Source: Rubrivirga sp046845755
GTDB lineage: Bacteria; Bacteroidota; Rhodothermia; Rhodothermales; Rubricoccaceae
DNA: 64,000 bases
Direction: 5' to 3'
Assembly: GCF_046845755.1 (NCBI RefSeq)
Contig: NZ_CP177357.1
Span: 1,240,001-1,304,000 of the forward strand
Made by a program: the position numbers and the translations under genes. The first letter of the stretch is position 1. Every line of letters starts with the position of its first letter. Below are positions 1-7,268 of the stretch, one piece after another. The notes beneath the pieces are model-generated. The model made no database searches and had not been told where the DNA came from. It worked only from the letters and a program-made list of their open reading frames with translations.

Positions 1-112
1 GGTGTTGTGCTCGCAAGGCGCGCGAGGAGTGCGGGGCCATCGCCCCGGACGACGAACGCAACGCGGCGAGCGCGGAAGCTGGACCGCGAGGGACGATCTG
101 GTTGGATGTCAT
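1..112 (-). CDS. Partial unknown protein, N-terminal 37 codons
   Basis: An ATG at 112 on the minus strand lies 6 nt after the stop of the DUF1800 gene, and the frame stays open to the left edge of the window. The spacing is typical of the operon spacing elsewhere in this window. DUF1800 genes are very often followed by a DUF1501 gene, so that is the expected identity, but the 37 visible residues (starting MTSNQIVPRG) carry no diagnostic motif and no clear Tat signal. Treat as a probable start of a downstream operon partner, function not shown. Confidence 0.35.
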   Translation of the reverse strand, partial: MTSNQIVPRGPASALAALRSSSGAMAPHSSRALRAQH

Positions 113-118
113 TGCGGC

Positions 119-1759
119 CTAACTGAGGAGAAACTCGGGGAGGCGGGCGAGGTGCTCCAGCAGGCCGTGGACGCGGACGGGCGCGCCGTCGGCGTAGGGG
201 TTCCACTCGTACTCGGGGATGGCGTCAAGCAGCACGCGGACGTAGGCGTCCACCTCGGCGGCGCTGGCGGGGCGGCCGAGCAGCAGCCGGGCGGCCTCGG
301 CGACGAACGCGCGGGCCGAGAACGGGTCCGACACGGACTGGGCGAACGGCGCGAGCACCTCGACGACGATCCACAGCGTCGTCGCGTCGGCGTACCAGCG
401 GACGGGCAGCGTCGAGGTGTCGACCCAGGCCCGTCCCTCGGGCCACCCGGCGACCGTCCACGGCTCGAACAAGACCTGCCCGGCCAACCAGCTCCGGTAG
501 CGGAGCCAGCCGAGCGCCTCGGGGTCGAGCGGCGCGCCGACCGCCGTCCACAGTCCGACAGCCTGCTCGACGGGACCTTTGATCCGGGCCCGGATCACGG
601 CGTCGTCGTAGAAGTGCGCGCTGGTGAGGAGCGCCCGGACGACCGGCTCGATCTGGTAGTCCGACGCCACCAGCAGGTCGGCCATTTGGGTCACGACGGC
701 TTGGTTGGGGACCTCGTAGACGAAGGCCCGGTAGAGCATCGCCGAGATGTGCCGGGCGATCTGGGCGCCCCGCTGGTCAAACAGGAGGGGGACCACGTCG
801 TCGTAGCCCCACGGCCCTCGCTGGCCAAGAATCGTTTTGTCGCCGTCGTCGTGCCACTCGGGGAAAAACACGGCCTCCATGGTGCCCTGGAAGTCGACGT
901 CCCAGCCGGTCAGGGCGCGCGCCAGCTCCTCGACGTCGGTCTGGGTGTAGGTCGGCTGCCCGTCGGCGTCGGCGATGCCGACGGCGAACAGCTCGAGGAG
1001 CTCGCGCGCGTAGTTCTCGTTGGGGGCCCAGCGGCGGTTCTGGCGGCCGTCGAGGTAGACGAGCATCGCCGGGTTCAGGCCGACCTCGTGGACGAACGTG
1101 CGGAGGTCGCCGAGGGCGTGGTGGCGGAGCAGGCGCCAGTAGCGCGCGAGCTGGGGCGCAAAGAAGTACGACTCGTGCTCGGTCACGAAGTGGTTGCTCC
1201 AGACGAGCGCCAGGCGCTCGCGGAACGCGACGGCCGCCTGGTCGACCGGGTCGCCGGCGTCGCCGCCCATCAGGCGGCGGTAGACGCCCCACTCGGTCTC
1301 GTCGAGCCAGGCGGTCTGCTCGGCGACGTAGGCGTCGAAGGCGGGCGTGTCCCATGGCGGGTACGCCCGGTCGAACCAGGCGGGCTCGGGCGTCTCGGGC
1401 AAGGCCGCCGCACGGTCCAAGAGCGTGTCGGCGGCGCCCGCGCCGAGGGCGAAGACGGCGTCGACGCGGGCCTGGGGGCCCCCGAGGGCCGTGCGCTGAA
1501 GCAAGTGGTTGGCGCGGTCCAGCGTCCACGGCGTGTCGGCGCTGGGGACGTAGCGTTCGAGCCCCCCGGCGGTGACGAGCGCAGCGGAGGGGGCGCTCGC
1601 CGTCGTCCGGGCCTCCTCCTCGCGGCGGTACGACCAGCCCAGGGGGGCGCCGGCCGGCGCGAACACGCCCGGCGCCGTCTCGACCGGCGCCGACGTCAGG
1701 CGCGGCGCGGGCCAGCGCGGCGGCGCGTCGGGGGGCGCGGGGAGTCGGAGACGAGGCAT
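119..1759 (-). CDS. DUF1800 family protein
   Basis: 546-residue protein of the DUF1800 family, found widely in Bacteroidota and Planctomycetes. The biochemical role is unknown; family members are usually paired with secreted DUF1501 sulfatase-like proteins. The hallmarks are present in order: VWSNHF near residues 186-191, NENYARELLE near 247-256, RALTGW near 281-286, and a following FDQRGAQIARH stretch. The frame continues upstream to an ATG at 1861, but I chose the ATG at 1759 (MPRLRLPAP) because a promoter-like TACCTCGC box sits at 1784-1777, between the two, and the extra 34 residues look like non-coding translation. No clear signal peptide is visible with this start. It is followed 6 nt later by another minus-strand start at the window edge. 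Confidence 0.85.
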   Translation of the reverse strand: MPRLRLPAPPDAPPRWPAPRLTSAPVETAPGVFAPAGAPLGWSYRREEEARTTASAPSAALVTAGGLERYVPSADTPWTLDRANHLLQRTALGGPQARVDAVFALGAGAADTLLDRAAALPETPEPAWFDRAYPPWDTPAFDAYVAEQTAWLDETEWGVYRRLMGGDAGDPVDQAAVAFRERLALVWSNHFVTEHESYFFAPQLARYWRLLRHHALGDLRTFVHEVGLNPAMLVYLDGRQNRRWAPNENYARELLELFAVGIADADGQPTYTQTDVEELARALTGWDVDFQGTMEAVFFPEWHDDGDKTILGQRGPWGYDDVVPLLFDQRGAQIARHISAMLYRAFVYEVPNQAVVTQMADLLVASDYQIEPVVRALLTSAHFYDDAVIRARIKGPVEQAVGLWTAVGAPLDPEALGWLRYRSWLAGQVLFEPWTVAGWPEGRAWVDTSTLPVRWYADATTLWIVVEVLAPFAQSVSDPFSARAFVAEAARLLLGRPASAAEVDAYVRVLLDAIPEYEWNPYADGAPVRVHGLLEHLARLPEFLLS

Positions 1760-1776
1760 GGGCGGGATGCGGGGGC

Positions 1777-1784
1777 GCGAGGTA
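1777..1784 (-). promoter_or_regulatory. Putative -7 promoter box of the DUF1800 gene
   Basis: TACCTCGC on the minus strand, 18-19 nt before the chosen start at 1759. It is a variant of the TANCTTSG box seen before several other genes here. Confidence 0.3.
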
Positions 1785-1973
1785 TCGCCCAGAGGGCGTC
1801 TGACCTGTGCCCGCCGTGGATCATCATCCGGGTCGGGCACGGCACGGCGACCACCTGTCATGCCATCGGCGCCAGCGCACGACTCGCACCCGGGCCCATG
1901 CGGATCATGGAGGCCTGCGGGGCCGTGGAGCCGTCACGCCGCCGAAACAGGGCCCGCCGAGGGCGTTACAAAC

Positions 1974-2010
1974 TTTCAGCGGCGTCTCCGGACCCGAGAC
2001 GCCGCTGAAA
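1974..2010 (-). terminator. Perfect 15-bp hairpin downstream of serS
   Basis: Inverted repeat with arms TTTCAGCGGCGTCTC (1974-1988) and GAGACGCCGCTGAAA (1996-2010) and a 7-nt loop. It starts 50 nt after the serS stop. On the minus strand the stem is followed by GTTTGTAACG, only weakly T-rich, so it may be a poor intrinsic terminator or an RNA-stabilising 3' end. The rest of the 1760-2060 gap between the DUF1800 gene and serS shows nothing else beyond the promoter box of the DUF1800 gene. Confidence 0.6.
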
Positions 2011-2060
2011 CACCGCCGAGACGCCCCTAAGAGTCGAGGCAGCGCCGTGGGCGCAGTCGG

Positions 2061-3335
2061 CTAACCGATCGTATCGAACCCGGCGTACGCCGCCAGCCGC
2101 TCCGGTAGGCGGATCGACCCGTCGGCCTGCTGGCCGTTTTCGAGGAGCGCCGCCACGATGCGGGGCAGCGCCAGCGCCGACCCGTTGAGCGTGTGGACGA
2201 ACTGCGGCTTCTCGCCCTCGGCCGGGCGGAACCGGACATTCGCGCGTCGCGCCTGGTACGCCTCGAAGTTGGACACCGACGAGACCTCCAGCCAGCGCGC
2301 CTGCCCCGCGCTCCAGACCTCGAGGTCGTACGTCTTCGCCTGCGTCACGCCCAGGTCCCCGCTCGCGAGGGTCAGCCGGCGGTAGGGGAGGCCGAGCGCT
2401 TGCACGGCCCGCTCGGCGTCGGCCAGCAAGGCCTCGAGGTGGTCGTAGCTGTCGTCGGGGTGGACGAAGCGGACCAGCTCGACCTTGTCGAACTGGTGGA
2501 GCCGGTTGAGCCCGCGGACGTCCTTGCCGTAACTGCCGGCCTCGCGGCGGAAGCACGGCGTGTAGCCCGTCAGCAGGCGCGGGAGGTCGTCGGCCGCCAG
2601 CACCTCGTCGCGGAGGTAGTTGGTCAGCGGCACCTCGGCCGTCGGGACGAGGTAGAGGTCGTCGGCGGCCGTGTGGTACATCTGGCCCTCCTTGTCGGGG
2701 AGCTGCCCCGTCCCGATGCCCGACGCCTCGTTCACCAGAATCGGCGCCTGGATTTCAGTGTAGCCCGCCTCGGTCGCGAGGTCCAGAAACAGGGCGATCA
2801 GCGCGCGCTGGAGGCGCGCCCCCTTGCCGATGTAAAACGGGAAGCCGGCGCCGGCCACCTTTGCGCCCCGCTCGAAGTCGACGAGGCCGTGCTTGTCCGC
2901 GAGGTCCCAGTGGGGGACGGCCTCGAAGTCGAACGTCGGCTTCTCGCCCCACTCGTGCTCGACGCGGTTCGCGTCCTCGCCGCCGCGCGGGACCGACGGG
3001 TGCAGGGTGTTGGGGATCTCCAGGAGCGCCGCGCGGAGCGTCGCGTCGAGCTCGCGGACTTCGTCCTCGCCGGTCTTGATCTCAGCCTTGAGGGCGTTCG
3101 ACTCCGCCAGCAGACCCTGCGCTTGGTCGCGCTTGCCCGCCTTCATCAGCGGGCCGATCTCCTTTCCGAGCTCGCCCTGCCGCCGGCGCTTGCCGTCGAG
3201 GTCCGTGACGGCGGTGCGGCGGCGCGTGTCGGCGTCGAGGGCGCGGTCAACGGCGGCGGGGTCGCCGATGCGCTTGTCGGCCATGTCGCGGCGGACGCGG
3301 TCGGGGTCGTCGCGCAGGAGGTCGAGGCTGATCAT
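2061..3335 (-). CDS. serS: Seryl-tRNA synthetase
   Basis: 424-residue class II synthetase that charges tRNA-Ser with serine in the cytoplasm, at the usual family length. The N-terminal long coiled-coil arm (about residues 30-105, rich in KRRQGELGKE-like heptads) binds the long variable arm of tRNA-Ser. The catalytic core shows motif 2 (PCFRREAGSYGKDVRG, followed by LHQF) and motif 3 (NGSALALPRIVAALLENGQ). It starts MISLDLLRDDP, the normal SerRS beginning. Monocistronic: a promoter-like TAGCTTCCCG lies 21 nt upstream and a strong hairpin follows. Confidence 0.97.
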   Translation of the reverse strand: MISLDLLRDDPDRVRRDMADKRIGDPAAVDRALDADTRRRTAVTDLDGKRRRQGELGKEIGPLMKAGKRDQAQGLLAESNALKAEIKTGEDEVRELDATLRAALLEIPNTLHPSVPRGGEDANRVEHEWGEKPTFDFEAVPHWDLADKHGLVDFERGAKVAGAGFPFYIGKGARLQRALIALFLDLATEAGYTEIQAPILVNEASGIGTGQLPDKEGQMYHTAADDLYLVPTAEVPLTNYLRDEVLAADDLPRLLTGYTPCFRREAGSYGKDVRGLNRLHQFDKVELVRFVHPDDSYDHLEALLADAERAVQALGLPYRRLTLASGDLGVTQAKTYDLEVWSAGQARWLEVSSVSNFEAYQARRANVRFRPAEGEKPQFVHTLNGSALALPRIVAALLENGQQADGSIRLPERLAAYAGFDTIG

Positions 3336-3355
3336 CGGTCGGGTGGGGGAGACGG

Positions 3356-3365
3356 CGGGAAGCTA
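3356..3365 (-). promoter_or_regulatory. Putative -7 promoter box of serS
   Basis: TAGCTTCCCG on the minus strand; the last T of TAGCTT is about 24 nt before the serS ATG. Matches the recurring TANCTTSG box. No convincing -33 element is visible. Confidence 0.45.
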
Positions 3366-3425
3366 GCCCGGGGGGCGGGGCCGCTGCGATCGGCGGGGGC
3401 GGCTTCGCGGGGCCTTGGCGGGCCC

Positions 3426-3434
3426 TAGTTTCAG
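3426..3434 (+). promoter_or_regulatory. Putative -7 promoter box of the META lipoprotein
   Basis: TAGTTTCAG, close to the Bacteroidota TAnnTTTG consensus, with its last T 24 nt before the GTG at 3456. Same spacing as for serS on the other strand. Confidence 0.4.
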
Positions 3435-3455
3435 AATGTCCCCCCGATCCCGCCC

Positions 3456-3869
3456 GTGCGCCGCCCCCTGCTTCTCGCCGCCTTTGGAATCGCCGCGCTC
3501 GCGGCCTGCAGCCCGCCGGTGCCCGTCGGCGTCGCGGCCGAGGTGCCCGGGACGACGTGGTCGCTGGAGCGGATCGTGACGGCCGACGGCGAGATCGCGC
3601 GGGCCGAGCCGGCCGAGATCTCGTTCGGGCCCCAGGGCTCGCTGGCGATCCAGTCCTGCAACGCGTGCTCGGGCCGCTACGCCGCCAGCGACAGCCTGCT
3701 CACCATCGAGGGGCCGCTGGCGTGCACCAAGAAGGCCTGCCCGGCCGGCGCGCTGGAGCTGGAGCGGCACGTCATGGGCACGTCCGTAATGCGCCGCGAC
3801 GGCCTGTATCTGACGGTCCTGCCCGCCGACTCGACGGTCGCCCAGCTCCTGTTCGTCCCGGCCCAGTAG
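3456..3869 (+). CDS. META-domain lipoprotein
   Basis: 137-residue protein beginning at a GTG. A short positively charged start and hydrophobic stretch end in LAAC (Cys at about residue 17), so it should be a lipoprotein. The rest fits one META domain, the HslJ-like fold: TTWSLERIV at the beginning, then a glycine-poor CNACSGRYAASDSLLTIEG stretch and a LACTKKACPAG segment. META proteins are small periplasmic or outer-membrane proteins linked to heat-shock or antibiotic phenotypes, but their molecular function is not settled. It is alone on the plus strand and converges with the RmlD-like gene (4 nt apart). Confidence 0.8.
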   Translation: MRRPLLLAAFGIAALAACSPPVPVGVAAEVPGTTWSLERIVTADGEIARAEPAEISFGPQGSLAIQSCNACSGRYAASDSLLTIEGPLACTKKACPAGALELERHVMGTSVMRRDGLYLTVLPADSTVAQLLFVPAQ

Positions 3870-3873
3870 CGGG

Positions 3874-4791
3874 CTACACCTGCTCGCGGAGCGCGAGGAG
3901 GTCGCGGACGGTCGCCAGCGAGGTGTCGAGGGGCGTCGGGTGGTAGCCGAGCTCGCTCTCGGCGCGCAGGATCAAGAGCCCGGCCCGAAGTGGACGGGGG
4001 GCGCCAGGGTGGAGCTCGGCCGTCGTCGTGGGCGAGACCAGATCCGGGTCGAGCCCGAACGCGTCGGCGACCCGGAGCGCCACGTCGAACACGTTGAGCA
4101 CCTCGCGCCCGGCGACGTGGACGACGCCCCGGTGCCGGCGCCGGACGATCCGCATCACGCCGTCGGCAAAGTCGTCGTCGAGCGTCGGCGTGCGGAGTTG
4201 GTCGGCGGCGACGCGGATGGGGCGCCCGGCCGTCAACTCGCGGACGACCCAGCGGACGAGGTCGAGGCGCGGCAGGCCGGCGGGGACGCCGAAGACCATT
4301 GTCGTCCGCGCGACGGCCCAGTCGTCGAGGTGCGACAGGCGGAGCGCGTTCTCGGCCGCCAGCTTCGACCGGCCGTACGCGTTGATGGGCGCTGGGCGGT
4401 CGGCCTCGGCGTACGGCCCGGCGAGCCCGTCGAACACGAAGTCGGTCGACGGGAGCACGAGGCGGGCGCCGTGCCGCGCGCACGCTTGCGCGAGTGTCGC
4501 GACGGCGTCGACGTTGAGCGCCCAGCACGCCTCGCGGTCGGCCTCGCAGGCCTCGACGCTCGACATCCCGGCGGCATGGAGCACCACATCGGGCGCGAAG
4601 TCCTGCATGGCCCGATCCACGGCGCCGCCGTCAAGCACGTCGAGGCGGGCGTAGCCGCCGCGCGAGGGCGCCAGCGCCGGGCCCCGCCCGGTCGCCAGCA
4701 CGTCCGCGCCGGGCTCCCGCGCGGCCGCCCGCACGAACGCCTGCCCGACCAGGCCATTCGCGCCGGTCACCAGAATCCGGGGCGGCAGCAT
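3874..4791 (-). CDS. RmlD-like NAD(P)-dependent sugar reductase
   Basis: 305-residue extended SDR resembling dTDP-4-dehydrorhamnose reductase (RmlD). The nucleotide-binding GANGLVG sits at residues 10-16, STDFVFDG at 115-122, and the catalytic Tyr139-x-x-x-Lys143 in YGRSK. It probably reduces or epimerises a nucleotide sugar, but no rfbABC partners are nearby, so the substrate is not shown. Its ATG shares one base with the stop of the upstream B12-binding gene (TAATG), which suggests translational coupling within the 5638-3874 minus-strand operon. Confidence 0.85.
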   Translation of the reverse strand: MLPPRILVTGANGLVGQAFVRAAAREPGADVLATGRGPALAPSRGGYARLDVLDGGAVDRAMQDFAPDVVLHAAGMSSVEACEADREACWALNVDAVATLAQACARHGARLVLPSTDFVFDGLAGPYAEADRPAPINAYGRSKLAAENALRLSHLDDWAVARTTMVFGVPAGLPRLDLVRWVVRELTAGRPIRVAADQLRTPTLDDDFADGVMRIVRRRHRGVVHVAGREVLNVFDVALRVADAFGLDPDLVSPTTTAELHPGAPRPLRAGLLILRAESELGYHPTPLDTSLATVRDLLALREQV

Positions 4792-5219
4792 TACGACCGC
4801 CGCTCGCGCACGGCCGCGTCGAGCGCGGCGGTGATGTCGGCCAGCGGCGCGCCGGGCGTGAACACGTGGCCTACGACGCCGCGCGCCAGCAGGTCGTCGG
4901 CGTCCGCCTGGGGGATCGTGCCGCCGGCGACCAGGATCACGTCGTCCATCCCGGCCTCGTCGAGGAGGGCCCGCAGGCGGGGCAGGACGGTCCCGTGCGC
5001 GCCCGACAGGATCGAGACGCCGACCACGTCGACGTCCTCCTCCTCGGCCGCGCGGACGACCACGTCGGGCGTCTTGCGCAGGCCGGTGTAGATCACCTCC
5101 ATCCCCGCGTCGCGGAGCGCGGCGGCGACGACTTTGGCGCCGCGGTCGTGGCCGTCGAGGCCGACCTTGGCGATCAGGACGCGGATGGGGCGGGCGAGGG
5201 TGTCGGGCATGTCAGGCAT
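4791..5219 (-). CDS. Stand-alone cobalamin-binding subunit, methylmalonyl-CoA mutase small subunit type
   Basis: 142-residue B12-binding domain. It carries the complete signature: GLDGHDRGAK near residues 20-29 with Asp22-x-His24-x-x-Gly27 (His is the lower cobalt ligand), Ser69-x-Leu71, and the AGG at 98-100. The sequence is that of the C-terminal domain of methylmalonyl-CoA mutase, here as a separate polypeptide as in archaeal-type split mutases. The large catalytic subunit is not in this window. I end the gene at the ATG 5219 because it overlaps the preceding stop (TGATG); MPDTLARP at 5210 is an alternative start. It sits between a small outer-membrane protein and the RmlD-like gene, neither an obvious B12 partner. 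Confidence 0.85.
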   Translation of the reverse strand: MPDMPDTLARPIRVLIAKVGLDGHDRGAKVVAAALRDAGMEVIYTGLRKTPDVVVRAAEEEDVDVVGVSILSGAHGTVLPRLRALLDEAGMDDVILVAGGTIPQADADDLLARGVVGHVFTPGAPLADITAALDAAVRERRS

Positions 5220-5638
5220 CAGAGGCGGAGGCGGAGGCCGAGCCCGGCGCCCAAGTCGAAGTCGGTCTCCTCGACGAGCTGCAGGCGCGGCGAGACGAGT
5301 CCGTACACCTCGATCTCCTGCGCCAGCGGGGCTTCCAGGCCGATCCCCAGGCTGACGCCGAACGCATCGCGGCCGCCTGTGTGGACAAAGACGCCGGGGC
5401 CGTAGAACAGCGCGAGGTTGGTGTCGGAGCCCTGCAGCCGGCGCGAGCGGAGCAGGTAGTGGCCCTCGGCCGAGACCGAGTCGTCGAGGTCCCAGCCGAC
5501 GGCCAGGATGACGGCGCCGGCGCCGGACCCGGCCTTGAGCGACAGGCCGGTCGGGGAGCCGACCTGGCCGCCGATGGCGAGCTGGGCGGAGGCGGGAGCG
5601 GCGGCCAGGAGGGCGGCGGCCAGGAAGAGGGAACGCAT
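5219..5638 (-). CDS. Small secreted, probably outer-membrane, protein
   Basis: 139-residue protein with a clear signal peptide (MRSLFLAAALLAAAPASAQ, cleavage after ASA). The mature part alternates polar and hydrophobic residues in short strands (LAIGGQVGSPTGLSLKAG, VILAVGWDL, EIEVYGLVSPRLQLV) and ends in L-R-L-R-L, a typical C-terminal strand pattern of small beta barrels. I cannot assign a family. It is the first gene of the operon ending with the RmlD-like reductase and overlaps the B12-binding gene by one base. Confidence 0.7.
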   Translation of the reverse strand: MRSLFLAAALLAAAPASAQLAIGGQVGSPTGLSLKAGSGAGAVILAVGWDLDDSVSAEGHYLLRSRRLQGSDTNLALFYGPGVFVHTGGRDAFGVSLGIGLEAPLAQEIEVYGLVSPRLQLVEETDFDLGAGLGLRLRL

Positions 5639-5683
5639 GCGAAGGGGCGAGAGAGGGGGCGAGCCGCGCCGTGTACGCGGGCG

Positions 5684-6229
5684 CTACGGCGTCGGCTCCC
5701 CGGGCGGGTCCAGCGCGAGGTCGTCGAGGTGCTGGCGCAGGCGGTCGGCGTCTTCGAGCCGCAGGCGGCCCGCCAGCACGAGCCGGAGCTCGCGGCGGCG
5801 CGCGGCGGCTTCGTAGCGCTCTTTCTCGGCGTCGGTCTCCGGCGTCAGCGGCACGACCGGGATCGGACGACCGCTCTGGTCGACGGCCACGAACGTGTAG
5901 AAGGCCCGGTTGCAATGCCGCCGCGTGCCCGTGCTGTTGTCCTCGGCCCACACGTCGATGCCGACCTCCATCGACGTGGTGAAGGCCCGGTTGACGGTCG
6001 CCTCCAGCACCACGACCTCGCCGAGCCGGATCGCGGCTCGGAAGTCGACCGAGTCGACCGACGCCGTCACGACGGTCCGGTGCGAGTGGCGCTGCGCGGC
6101 GATGGCGGCGCAGACGTCCATAAAGTGCAGGAGCCGCCCGCCCATCAGGTTGCCGAGCGTGTTCGTGTCGTTGGGGAGCACGAGCTCGTTCATCGTGCAC
6201 TGGCTGGCGGAGGGGGTCTTTTCGGTCAC
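5684..6229 (-). CDS. Acyl-CoA thioesterase, hotdog fold
   Basis: 181-residue single hotdog-domain protein of the YciA/BFIT acyl-CoA hydrolase group. Visible family features are NTLGNLMGGRLLHFMD near residues 22-37 (Asp of the hotdog active site), HSHRTVVTASVDSVDF, and FTTSMEVGIDVWAEDN. The C-terminal 50 residues are a charged helix (RRRELRLVLAGRLRLEDADRL). It hydrolyses acyl-CoA to free acid and CoA in the cytoplasm; chain-length preference cannot be read from sequence. A TAGCTTCGA box lies 22 nt upstream and it is divergent from the LpxL-like gene. The downstream operon starts 45 nt later, so co-transcription is possible. Confidence 0.88.
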   Translation of the reverse strand: MTEKTPSASQCTMNELVLPNDTNTLGNLMGGRLLHFMDVCAAIAAQRHSHRTVVTASVDSVDFRAAIRLGEVVVLEATVNRAFTTSMEVGIDVWAEDNSTGTRRHCNRAFYTFVAVDQSGRPIPVVPLTPETDAEKERYEAAARRRELRLVLAGRLRLEDADRLRQHLDDLALDPPGEPTP

Positions 6230-6250
6230 GAGGGCGGGGCGGAGGCGGCC

Positions 6251-6259
6251 TCGAAGCTA
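6251..6259 (-). promoter_or_regulatory. Putative -7 promoter box of the thioesterase
   Basis: TAGCTTCGA on the minus strand, last T of TAGCTT about 24 nt before the ATG at 6229; same box and spacing as serS. Confidence 0.4.
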
Positions 6260-6408
6260 GGTCCGACGCTCAGCGGGCCTGGGGCGGGAGGGAGAAGAGG
6301 ACGAGAGGAGGGGAGGCGCACATCGGAACGACATCTTCTTCGGCTCTGTCCCTTGCGCCCCTTCTCTCGTCGCACCGGGACCCGATACCCCCCTGACTCG
6401 ACGCCCTC

Positions 6409-7254
6409 ATGCCCCTTCTCACCGCGGCTCAGCGACTGGTCGACCGGCTCCTGTACGAGCGGGTCCGCCCGCTCGCGGCCCGGATGCGGCCCGGCCCGTT
6501 CGACGCCGTCGCTCGTGGGCTGGCGGTCGCGGCCACGCCGCTCGTGCTGGCGACCTCGCCGCGCCAGACGCGGGCGTACCTCCGCCAGCTCGGCGCCGAG
6601 GCCGGCCTGCTGGCTCATCTCGGGTTCGCGTACCGCAAGGCCGCCGAGCGCTTCCGGGGCGACTACGTCTACCTCCGCCCCCACGACCCGATCCTCAAAG
6701 GCCCCGGCTTGCAAGCGTTCGAGGAGAGGGGCGAGACGGCCGTGATGGTGGGGTGGAGCGCGTACGGCATGATCGGCGCGGCACGGCTCGCCGCCGAGCG
6801 CGGCGACCGGGTCGTGCGGTACCCCTACGGCGGCGAGAACGGGCCGGCCCCGGCGACGCTCGCACCGTCGGAGCGGTGGGCAGCGTTCCAGGCCGAGGTG
6901 CGGACCGGGCTCATCCAGCCCGTCCAGATCGTTCCCGGGTCCTCGCCGATCGCCTACATCCGCGCGCTGCGGAGCGGGCACAGCCTGATCATCTTGCAAG
7001 ATGTGCCCGAGCCCGACGCCCCGCTCCGCCGGCTGGCGGGGGCCGAGCGGCCGCTGCCGGTCGGGGCGGTCCGGCTGGCGCGCGCCGCCCGCGTCCCGCT
7101 CTACGCCATCGACGCCTCGTTCCGGAACGGCCTGCTCCACATCGACCTCGACGGCCCGCTCGACGGCGACGAGCAAGCGTTGCTGGATCGCTTCTCCGAC
7201 AAGATCCGCGAGCAGCCCTGGGCGTGGACCCTGTGGCGGGAGTTCGTGGACTAG
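6409..7254 (+). CDS. LpxL/HtrB-like protein lacking the HX4D/E motif
   Basis: 281-residue protein with the layout of lysophospholipid/lipid A late acyltransferases (LPLAT, LpxL type): basic helical N-terminus, central VYLRPHDPILKGPG, then QDVPEPDAPLRRL and PVGAVRLARAARVPLYAIDA, which match the QD-PGPKRG and TG-ARLA-RTGAPVVP blocks of LpxL. Where the catalytic H-x4-(D/E) should be, the protein reads VGWSAYGM, with Trp116 and Met121 at the two catalytic places. It is therefore either a non-catalytic relative or a divergent transferase. The 179-nt upstream region is shared with the divergent thioesterase; an ACATCTTCTTCGG stretch at about 6331-6343 may be promoter-related but is far from the start. 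It converges with the asnB-like gene (14 nt apart). Confidence 0.65.
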   Translation: MPLLTAAQRLVDRLLYERVRPLAARMRPGPFDAVARGLAVAATPLVLATSPRQTRAYLRQLGAEAGLLAHLGFAYRKAAERFRGDYVYLRPHDPILKGPGLQAFEERGETAVMVGWSAYGMIGAARLAAERGDRVVRYPYGGENGPAPATLAPSERWAAFQAEVRTGLIQPVQIVPGSSPIAYIRALRSGHSLIILQDVPEPDAPLRRLAGAERPLPVGAVRLARAARVPLYAIDASFRNGLLHIDLDGPLDGDEQALLDRFSDKIREQPWAWTLWREFVD

Positions 7255-7268
7255 GGCCGGTAGTCCGC

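Noticed and set aside
2..2008. Long plus-strand open frame of 668 codons opposite the DUF1800 gene
   Set aside because: High GC makes long antisense frames. The translation is low-complexity (Gly, Arg, Val, Glu) without domains, while the minus strand has clear DUF1800 motifs.
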